This document shows positions 1 through 6,500 of a stretch of DNA of 6,625 nt, piece after piece. The stretch spans positions 1-6,625 of the forward strand of contig CAMWVF010000061.1 of the NCBI GenBank assembly GCA_947177545.1, read 5' to 3'. Source of the DNA: an uncultured Clostridia bacterium. GTDB taxonomy: Bacteria; Bacillota; Clostridia; Oscillospirales; Ruminococcaceae. Position 1 is the first letter of the stretch. The number at the start of each line of letters is the position of its first letter. The position numbers were made by a program, and so were the translations under genes. Below the pieces are notes generated by a model, which was not told the origin of the DNA, did not search any database, and saw only the letters and a program-made list of their open reading frames with translations.

Positions 1-10
1 CTTTTACACA

Positions 11-1537
11 TTACTTATTCGCAAATTTAACTTTGAGCTTTTTCCGAACGGGATTTCTGAAATAACGTTTTGTATACTTCAGAATTTTTTTCGCAAGCTT
101 GTCGGTAAGCTCTCCGCCTTTAAGTCTCCATGCCCAGTTTCCTCCGCCTATTGTGGAGGGAATGTTCATTCTCGCTTCCGAACCGAGACCGAGGAAATCC
201 TGCATTTGTATCACCGCAAGGTCAGCAACGCTGGAGTATGCAGTCCGTATCATACCCCAGTTAAAGCCTTCCTTTTTAGTAAGAGCCATATATTTCTTAG
301 CACGCTTTTTAGTTGCTTTGTCGGAGCTTTCATACCAGCCCATAGCAGTGTCGTTGTCGTGAGTGCCGATATAAACAACGCCGTTCCTGCCGTAATTGTG
401 GGGGAGATAATTGCTGTCCTCGCCGCCGAAAGCGAACTCCAGCACGTACATTCCCGGGTAGCCGCAAGCTTTCAGCATTTTGCGGACGTCCTCCGTCAGA
501 AAGCCCAAGTCCTCCGCCACAAGGGGGACGTTGCCAAGCTCCGCCTTTATAGCGCGGAAAAGCTTTGTGGAGGGTCCGGGCAGCCATTCGCCTATCTCGG
601 CAGTTTCGTTGCCGTATGGTATTGCGTAAAAGCTTTCAAAGCCGCGGAAGTGGTCTATCCTCGTCAGATCAAAAAGCCTGCACGAATATTTTACTCTGGA
701 AATCCACCACTTGTAGCCTGTGCGCTCCATGTAGTCCCAGTCATACAAGGGATTGCCCCAAAGCTGCCCCGTAGGAGCAAAAGCGTCAGGAGGGCACCCT
801 GCGACCTTTGTGGGTCTGCGGTCACCGTCAAGCATAAAAAGCTTCGGACTTGCCCATATATCGGAGCTGTCCATGGAAACATAGATAGGCATATCGCCGT
901 AAATTTTTATACCCCGCGAATTTGCGTATTTTTTCAGCGCATAGTACTGCTCAAAAAATTTGTACTGAATAAATTTTATGCACCGCACTTCCTTTGACAG
1001 CATTTCGGAGTAACGCTTTAACGCTTCCGGCTTGCGGAGACGGATATCGTCCTCCCACTCCGTCCACATAACGCCTTTGAAGTGGTTTTTAACAGCCGTA
1101 AAGAGCGCGTAATCGTTGAGCCAAAAGCTGTTTTTAATACAGAACTTTTCAAAGTCCCCGATCTGCGTATCGTTTGCTGTGTCAAGAAATTTTTTGCACG
1201 CTTTTTTCAATACTATATATTTGAAGCTGTAAAGCTGAGCATAGTCGGCAAAGTCGTGTTTTTTCTCCATTATCTGTAGGTCGTTGTCGTTTTCGTCGAT
1301 AAGACCTTCGTCGATAAGAGTCTCAATGTCGATAAGGAGCAGATTTCCCGCATATGCCGAATAGCTCTGATATGGCGAATCACCGAAGCCTGTGGGACCT
1401 ATTGGCAGTATCTGCCAGTACTCCTGACCGCTTTTAACAAGAAATTTAACAAATTCACGGGCTTTCGCGCCCAAAGTGCCAATGCCGTATTTCCCCGATA
1501 AACTGGAAATGTGTAACAAAATTCCGCTGCTGTGCAT
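11..1537 (-). CDS. malQ: 4-alpha-glucanotransferase (amylomaltase, glycoside hydrolase family 77)
   Basis: Cytoplasmic enzyme that transfers alpha-1,4-glucan segments between maltodextrins and releases glucose; it acts in maltose/maltodextrin and glycogen metabolism. The protein has 508 residues, the usual length for bacterial MalQ, and opens with the family-typical SSGILLHISSLSG. In 508-residue numbering the GH77 catalytic acids are visible: nucleophile Asp295 in RIDHFRGF, acid/base Glu342 in AEDLG, and Asp394 in GTHDNDT. DSPYQSYSAYAGN near residue 55 and the GDMPIYV, LWGNPLYDW and IPSTIGGGNW blocks are also typical. I chose the ATG at 1537 over the in-frame ATG at 1546 because AAAGGA (1547-1552) lies 9 nt before 1537 but directly abuts 1546. 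The N-terminus then also matches known MalQ starts. The C-terminus ends in a basic tail (RKKLKVKFANK). The gene is monocistronic at its 5' end with its own promoter; whatever follows it lies outside the window. Confidence 0.97.
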   Translation of the reverse strand: MHSSGILLHISSLSGKYGIGTLGAKAREFVKFLVKSGQEYWQILPIGPTGFGDSPYQSYSAYAGNLLLIDIETLIDEGLIDENDNDLQIMEKKHDFADYAQLYSFKYIVLKKACKKFLDTANDTQIGDFEKFCIKNSFWLNDYALFTAVKNHFKGVMWTEWEDDIRLRKPEALKRYSEMLSKEVRCIKFIQYKFFEQYYALKKYANSRGIKIYGDMPIYVSMDSSDIWASPKLFMLDGDRRPTKVAGCPPDAFAPTGQLWGNPLYDWDYMERTGYKWWISRVKYSCRLFDLTRIDHFRGFESFYAIPYGNETAEIGEWLPGPSTKLFRAIKAELGNVPLVAEDLGFLTEDVRKMLKACGYPGMYVLEFAFGGEDSNYLPHNYGRNGVVYIGTHDNDTAMGWYESSDKATKKRAKKYMALTKKEGFNWGMIRTAYSSVADLAVIQMQDFLGLGSEARMNIPSTIGGGNWAWRLKGGELTDKLAKKILKYTKRYFRNPVRKKLKVKFANK

Positions 1538-1565
1538 ATTGATCATTCCTTTGCAAATAATAGGA

Positions 1566-1595
1566 GTGCGCTCACCTTAAATCAGGTGAGTACAC
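1566..1595 (-). promoter_or_regulatory. Palindrome at the malQ transcription start (operator or 5' hairpin)
   Basis: CTCACCT (1571-1577) and AGGTGAG (1584-1590) form a perfect 7-bp inverted repeat around a 6-nt spacer. GTG (1566-1568) and CAC (1593-1595) extend it across one wobble and one mismatch in the malQ RNA. It begins at about +1 of the predicted malQ transcript, so it could be a repressor operator or a stabilising hairpin at the RNA 5' end. It has no following U-run, so it is not a terminator, and it does not cover the ribosome binding site at 1547-1552. It lacks the central CG common in LacI-family (MalR/CcpA) operators. The regulator is unknown. Confidence 0.55.
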
Positions 1596-1600
1596 ACCTT

Positions 1601-1629
1601 ATTATACACTATATTTGTAAAATTATCAA
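1601..1629 (-). promoter_or_regulatory. Sigma-A promoter of malQ
   Basis: Reading the minus strand, a -35 box TTGATA (1624-1629) and a consensus -10 box TATAAT (1601-1606) are separated by exactly 17 bp, in AT-rich DNA. Transcription would start near 1591-1595, giving a 5' leader of about 55 nt before the malQ ATG at 1537. It is the only near-consensus housekeeping promoter I can find in the window. Confidence 0.85.
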
Positions 1630-1651
1630 GTAAATTTTATCAAGCATTGTG

Positions 1652-1657
1652 TATGAT
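1652..1657 (+). promoter_or_regulatory. Possible -10 box for the small Asn/Gln-rich gene
   Basis: TATGAT lies 52 nt upstream of the ATG at 1710 on the plus strand and differs from TATAAT at one base. I see no convincing -35 box 16-18 bp before it, so this is weak. The gene may instead depend on an alternative sigma factor; I looked for sporulation-type boxes (sigma E/F/G/K) and found no clear match. A short hairpin, GCGGA (1671-1675) with TCCGC (1680-1684), would lie in the 5' leader. Confidence 0.25.
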
Positions 1658-1709
1658 TTGAAAAAAAGCCGCGGAGCATTCCGCAAAATTGAAAGGGTGG
1701 TAATTTACC

Positions 1710-1838
1710 ATGAATAATCAGAACCAGAATAAAAATAATAACCAGAGCACTAACCAGAAGAATAATCAGCAGAACAACAATCAGCAGCAGAACAGCAAGA
1801 ACAACAAGCTTGACAACAGCAAGCAGAACGATCAGTAA
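1710..1838 (+). CDS. Small Asn/Gln-rich protein, 42 aa, function unknown
   Basis: I do not recognise the family. The sequence starts MNNQNQNKNNNQ and ends KLDNSKQNDQ. Composition is 18 Asn, 11 Gln, 5 Lys, 3 Ser, 2 Asp and one each of Met, Thr and Leu, so 69% is Asn or Gln and only one residue after Met1 (Leu34) is hydrophobic. It has no signal peptide, membrane segment or cysteine and is very likely disordered. Evidence that it is a real gene: a good ribosome binding site (AAAGGGTGG, 1692-1700) 9 nt before the ATG; an intrinsic terminator 18 nt after the TAA; and exclusive use of CAG for all 11 Gln while Asn alternates AAT and AAC, which looks like codon choice and not simple-repeat slippage. 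It is read divergently from malQ and convergently with the symporter. Gamma-type small acid-soluble spore proteins are also Gln/Asn-rich, but I see no recognisable spore-protein motif, so that remains speculation. Confidence 0.7.
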   Translation: MNNQNQNKNNNQSTNQKNNQQNNNQQQNSKNNKLDNSKQNDQ

Positions 1839-1851
1839 CCTCTTTCCTTAT

Positions 1852-1894
1852 AAAAAAGGGCTTTCGGAAATTTCTCCGAAAGCCCTAATTTTTT
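1852..1894. terminator. Bidirectional intrinsic terminator
   Basis: AGGGCTTTCGG (1857-1867) and CCGAAAGCCCT (1876-1886) form a perfect 11-bp stem with an 8-nt loop. On the plus strand it is followed by AATTTTTT and lies 18 nt past the stop of the small Asn/Gln-rich gene. On the minus strand it is followed directly by a run of T (the A-run at 1852-1857) and lies 16 nt past the symporter stop. It therefore ends both convergent transcripts. Confidence 0.92.
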
Positions 1895-1902
1895 GCGGAC
1901 GC

Positions 1903-3327
1903 TTACTGCCGCTTTCTCCGTTTAAGACGGCGGAAATAATGCTCCGTGTCTTTGGCGATTATTTTGTTGAGCGCAAACAGCGCAACGAGGTTCGGGAACG
2001 CCATGAGACCGTTGAAAATGTCCGCAATAGTCCATACCGCAGATACGGTCATGTAAGGACCGATAAACACGGCAAGAATGTACAGCGCGCGGTAAATCAT
2101 GACTGCCGTTTTGTTTTTGCCGCTGAGGTATTCAAGACACCTCTCTCCGTAGTAGTTCCAGCCCAAAATCGTTGTGAACGCAAAGAACACAAGGCATATC
2201 ATCAGAATAAATGAGGCCGCGCTGCTTGGTAAAAAACTTAATCCCCTGCTGAAAGCGTCAGTTGTGACCTCTACGCCCTGCAAGCTCTCGTCCTGCCATG
2301 AGCCCATCATTATAATGGAAAGTCCCGTCATGGTGCATATTACAATAGTGTCTATGAAAGTACCCGTCATGGAGATAAGTCCCTGACGTACAGGCTCTTT
2401 TGTCTTTGCCGCAGCCGCAGCGATAGGAGCGGAACCGAGTCCCGATTCGTTGGAGAAAATTCCGCGTGCAACACCGTTCCGCATGGAGATCATTATCGAG
2501 GCGATCGCGCCGCCTGCTATGGGCTTTATTCCGAAAGCACCCTTGATAATTTCCCCGAAAGCCATAGGTATTTTTGTGAAATTTGTAACAAGCAGCACAA
2601 TTACCGCCAGCACGTATAAAACCGCCATAAACGGCACAATTACCTGCGATACGCCGCTTATGCGCTTTATTCCGCCGATTATTACAAGTCCCGCAAAAAT
2701 AGCAAGCACAAAGGCTGTAATTATCGTAACTATGGAATAGTCCATGCCGAAAATTTTAATAGTGTTCTCACCGTTTGGGTCGAAAAAGTTTGTTACCGCC
2801 GAGGAAATGCCGTTCACCTGTGAAAACGTGCCGATACCCATAAGTCCCACGCACGCGCCGAAAAACGCGAACAGCTTTGCAAGCCATTTCCACCTCTGAC
2901 CCATTCCGTTTTCTATGTAGTAGAAAGGTCCGCCAAGCACGTGTCCCTCGCTGTCTATGGTGCGGTACTTTACTGCAAGGAAGCCCTCTGCGTACTTTGT
3001 AGCCATGCCGAAAAACGCGGCGACCCACATCCAGAAAAGCGCCCCCGGACCTCCCGCAAGCACGCCTATAGCTGTCGCAACGCCGACGATGTTTCCCGTA
3101 CCGATAGTCGCCGAAAGAGCCGTGCAAAGCGAAGCAAAGCCGGAAACCTCACCCTTTGCGTCGTCCTCCTCCTCATGGAAAAGATATTTCAAAGCAAGAG
3201 GCAGCCGCCTCACTTGAATAAATCCCGTCTTAACGGTAAGAAGAATACCCGCCGAAAGGATAAGCACTATAAGGGGTACGCCCCACACCACGTCGTTGAT
3301 TTTTGAAAGCAGTTCGCCGAAACTCAC
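1903..3327 (-). CDS. Alanine/glycine:cation symporter (AGCS, sodium:alanine symporter family)
   Basis: Integral membrane transporter that brings in alanine and/or glycine with Na+ (or H+); its relatives are called AlsT, DagA or AgcS. The protein has 474 residues, the usual family length, and is hydrophobic throughout with about 10-11 membrane helices. Family signatures are clear: SATIGTGNIVGVATAIG (72-88), GGPGALFWMWVAAFFGMATK (92-111), the LGGPFYYIENGMG loop (131-143) and FSNESGLGSAPIAAAAA (291-307). It ends in a very basic cytoplasmic tail (RRLKRRKRQ). Translation starts at a GTG (3325-3327) with GGGAG (3336-3340) 8 nt upstream; the ATG inside that spacer is out of frame and stops at once. 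Exact substrate (L-Ala, D-Ala or Gly) and ion cannot be told from sequence alone. It lies downstream of, and on the same strand as, the EAL gene, 192 bp away; no clear promoter of its own was found. Confidence 0.95.
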   Translation of the reverse strand: MSFGELLSKINDVVWGVPLIVLILSAGILLTVKTGFIQVRRLPLALKYLFHEEEDDAKGEVSGFASLCTALSATIGTGNIVGVATAIGVLAGGPGALFWMWVAAFFGMATKYAEGFLAVKYRTIDSEGHVLGGPFYYIENGMGQRWKWLAKLFAFFGACVGLMGIGTFSQVNGISSAVTNFFDPNGENTIKIFGMDYSIVTIITAFVLAIFAGLVIIGGIKRISGVSQVIVPFMAVLYVLAVIVLLVTNFTKIPMAFGEIIKGAFGIKPIAGGAIASIMISMRNGVARGIFSNESGLGSAPIAAAAAKTKEPVRQGLISMTGTFIDTIVICTMTGLSIIMMGSWQDESLQGVEVTTDAFSRGLSFLPSSAASFILMICLVFFAFTTILGWNYYGERCLEYLSGKNKTAVMIYRALYILAVFIGPYMTVSAVWTIADIFNGLMAFPNLVALFALNKIIAKDTEHYFRRLKRRKRQ

Positions 3328-3357
3328 TTTATCATCTCCCGAAATGTAATTTTAAAT

Positions 3358-3398
3358 CAAAAGGACAGGGCTTGCACAAAACGCAGCCCTGTCTTTTG
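3358..3398. terminator. Terminator-like hairpin between the EAL gene and the symporter
   Basis: GACAGGGCT (3364-3372) pairs with AGCCCTGTC (3385-3393). The stem continues as CAAAA/TTTTG (3358-3362 with 3394-3398) past a single bulged G at 3363. On the minus strand the descending arm runs into CTTTTGATTT, a moderate U-tract. It may end the EAL transcript, whose stop is about 120 nt upstream. It lies only 17 nt before the symporter's GGGAG site, so it would also sit inside the leader of any symporter RNA started upstream and could act as an attenuator. On the plus strand only four T's follow the core stem. Confidence 0.6.
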
Positions 3399-3442
3399 AA
3401 CAATAAAACAGTTTTGCAATTAAATCATAGAGCTTGTCTTAG

Positions 3443-3472
3443 GTATCCAGCCCTTTGATATGGGCTTGATAC
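3443..3472. other. Intergenic inverted repeat (RNA hairpin, role unknown)
   Basis: GTATC-c-AGCCC (3443-3453) and GGGCT-t-GATAC (3462-3472) pair as 5 bp, one mismatch and 5 bp around an 8-nt loop. It is symmetrical and has no U-run on either side, so it does not look like a terminator. It lies between the EAL stop (3520) and the terminator-like hairpin at 3358-3398. It could be the 3' structure of the EAL mRNA or part of a symporter leader. The remaining sequence in this 192-bp gap is AT-rich; I see no glycine-riboswitch features in it. Confidence 0.45.
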
Positions 3473-3519
3473 AGTTAATAATGTGATTTTTAATATTGGG
3501 GCAGAACAAAGCCCTGCGC

Positions 3520-6500
3520 TTAGCGGTAACCCTCGGGGAGATACGCCGTAACAAAGCTTTCTCCGGGAGCGGGGTCTGCGGAGTAGGTGTACTCGCTGCC
3601 GCCGAAAATTATAGCTTGTCTGAAACTCTTTTCTGTGTTTATAACACGCTTTTCAAGCTTGTCGCCGTATGGGCTGAACGCCTTTATTTCCTCAATGCTG
3701 TCGGAGGAAATGTTTCCGCTGTGGATAACAGTCCTGCCGTCCTTTGTGCCGAGGGGGAACTCGCTTGAAGCTGCCGTGTGAATGTTGAAGATACCGTTTA
3801 TAATGGTTACGTTTTCAGAGCCGTAAGCGTCGCCTATGCCGACAGCGGTGTTTCCCTCGCAGAACAGGAAGAAGCTTCCGTAGCTTATGCTGATGTTGGC
3901 TTTGCTGTTCATTCCGCCGATACCCACGGAATTCTTTGCGTGGACGGTTATATCATAGTCGCCGCCGAGAATTGCAATATTTCCGCCGCCTCTTTCAAGA
4001 GTACCGATACCGCAGCAGTTGTCTCCCGAACATTCCGCAGTAATGTCGGAGTTGCACTCAATGTCCGCGGAGCCTTTCTTTGAACCGATAGCAACAACGC
4101 TTTGTCCGCTGCCTTCAAAGGTCAGGACGTTTCCGTTTATCTTTATCGCAACAGTTCCCGAAATTGCGCCTATGCCCACGGTCGCCGCGCCCTTGAGCTT
4201 GGAGTTTACCTCGCCGCCAATAATTCTTACAAGGGAGTCCTCAACGCCGTTTCCTCCGCCTATGCCCACAATGCTGTCACCCTTGCCGTTGATGTTCAGC
4301 CTGCCCTCAAGGTCGATAAGAATGTCACCGAAGCTTTGCAGACAGCTTCCGCCGATAATAACGCCATTGTTGTTTGTGGCGTTTATGTCAAGACTGCCGC
4401 TGCCAGTAAGGATAAATCTGCTTGTCTGGGGTACTCTTATTCCCTCGTAGGAGAACGCGTTCTCGCCGTCTATTTGCAGCATTACCTCGCAGTTTCTGCC
4501 CATGGTCAGTACAGGCGCGTCAAGGATACCGCTGTCAATATTCACATCTTTAAGACGAATAGTTCCGTTGTAGCCGTCCTCGCAGATGATGCGCAGGTTC
4601 ACGGGGTGATTGGAATTTCCCGTAAGGAACGCAAAGGGGGACTTGACAGTAATATCAGTATAGCCCTCCACCGCAAGCTTGACAACGTCCACAGGGTCGG
4701 AGGCAGCTATGGTATAGGATTTTCTTGTATAGCCAACGTTCTGAATATTGATGTCCAGTATCTCGTTTTTGACCTCCTCGGGAATGTCTAAAAGAACCAT
4801 AGCGTTGGGTTTGCTTGTGTAGAAGCCTTGAATAAGGTCAACGCCGAGAGTAATTACAGCGTCCAGCTCGCCGCGGGTCTCAACGCCCTCGGCAAGGGTC
4901 TTTATGCCATGATTTTTTGCAAAGTCTATCATGTTGGTAACAAGATGCCGCTTCTGACTTTCCGCGTCGATACCCGTAATAAGGGAACGGTCAATTTTTA
5001 TGTAGTCGGGCTTTATAGACAAAAGGGTGGACTCATTTGCATAGCCTGTGCCGTAATCGTCCAAAGCGATTTGAGCGTGCCTGCTCTTGTAGCGGTCGAA
5101 CAGGGTTTTTACCGTGGTCTCCGATATCTGACAGTTCTCGGTTACTTCAATGATAAGCTTGTCGAAAAGTCCGCCGTATTCGTCAAAAATCAAGCCGTAC
5201 TCTTCATTTGTGATGAGGCAGTTAGGTATACTGTTTACAAAGAGCTTTTTGCCTCTGAATAAGTCCTGATTTTCGGACAGGTACTTTATTGTATTGGAAA
5301 TTGTCAGCCATTCTATCTTGCCTGTCATTCCCTGCTGCTCGGCAATTTTTATAACGTCCAGGGGAAACAGCCTTATGCCGTCAATTTCCTTGGGACGCAT
5401 AAGCGCCTCGTAGCCGAATATTTCGCCTGTGTGAGCGTCCACAACAGGCTGGAAATGGTACGCAATAAGGTTGCGGTCAACAATGCTGTTGAACACCTGT
5501 ACCTTTTTAAAGTCAAAGGCGCTTGTGGCGTAGTTCTCATCGTTGAATTCAACTGGTACGGCGGCGGACGTGTTTTTCGCCTCGAATACGGCGTAGTCCA
5601 CCGAGGAAAGCATACTTCCCGCATCGTGGTCAATGCCTTTGAAAAGTGCGTAGCCGCAATAAACTCTTATGTACTCCGAGCCGTCGATGTCTGCAAGAAC
5701 CTCCGAAACATTTTTCAGCAGCTTGTCGGCATATTTCCTGCACCCCTCCTCGTATGTGTCCGTCAGCAGCAGACAGAATTCATAAGTTGCAGTCCTGCCC
5801 GCAAAAATGTTGTGAGGGTTTTCGTACCGCTTTATAGCCGCCGCAGCCTTGGAGCATATCTTGTCGGCAACGTGAGTGCCTTTAAAGGACGTTATTTTTT
5901 CAATACCGCTGACCAGAATGGTTATAAGTCCGATATAGCTTGTGTTTGCCGCAGTCGCCGAGCGTACCTTTGAGATAAACGCGTCGCGGCAGAGCATACC
6001 GGTCTCGCTGTCGTAATATTTCAGACTTTTAATAATATTTTTGCAGGAAACAAATTCGGAAACGTCCGAAACAACGGTAAGCTCATAATCAGCCGAGTCA
6101 AAGGTGCGTATGCGTATCCAGCTCTCGCTTTTCGCCGCCATATAAATGTCGGGAGCTGCGTCCGAAGGGGAGGATATCATTTCACACATAAGCTTTTTGT
6201 ATTCGGTATCGTCAAGAGTGTCCGAGGGGACATTAAGTCCCGAAAAGCCTGCAAGGTCGCCGCAGATATGGGCGGTCTCGGCTTTTTTGTCATAGTATAT
6301 TTCGGAGTACTTGTCGTATTTTTTTTCAAGCTCTTTTTCCGCAGAAATACGCTTTTTTTCGCCGTCAATGATAAATTTCAGGGTAATGCTTATACCCACC
6401 GCCGCCAAACCCGCAATAACAATAGCTGCCGCCTTGTAAGCAGGGAGAAAAGCCGCCGCAGCCGCTGCTGCAAGCATTAACACAGTTCCCGCATAAGAAA

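Noticed and set aside
206..997. A 263-codon plus-strand open frame antisense to malQ
   Set aside because: It lies wholly inside malQ on the other strand, shows no recognisable domain, and malQ has an intact frame with all GH77 catalytic motifs. It is a by-product of malQ codon use.
1661..1684. Minus-strand terminator (GCGGA/TCCGC hairpin followed by a T-run)
   Set aside because: The stem is only 5 bp and is separated from the T-run, and no minus-strand gene ends just upstream. It is more simply part of the small gene's 5' leader.
1810..2214. A 134-codon plus-strand open frame crossing the terminator into the symporter gene
   Set aside because: It overlaps the end of the small gene, runs through the terminator hairpin and is antisense to the symporter. 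It has no independent support.
3328..3519. Glycine riboswitch before the symporter
   Set aside because: Such riboswitches often precede this transporter family, but the gap lacks the expected conserved core and tandem aptamer layout; only simple hairpins are visible.
3748..4362. CRISPR array or recent tandem duplication
   Set aside because: The regularity is at protein level, with diverged DNA and uneven 81-93 nt spacing inside one coding frame. There are no identical repeats with unique spacers.
4102..4791. A 229-codon plus-strand open frame, with several others antisense to the EAL gene
   Set aside because: These mirror the repetitive Gly/Ile/Val-rich coding of the repeat and EAL domains. 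They have no convincing domain, and the minus-strand protein is continuous and clearly assigned.
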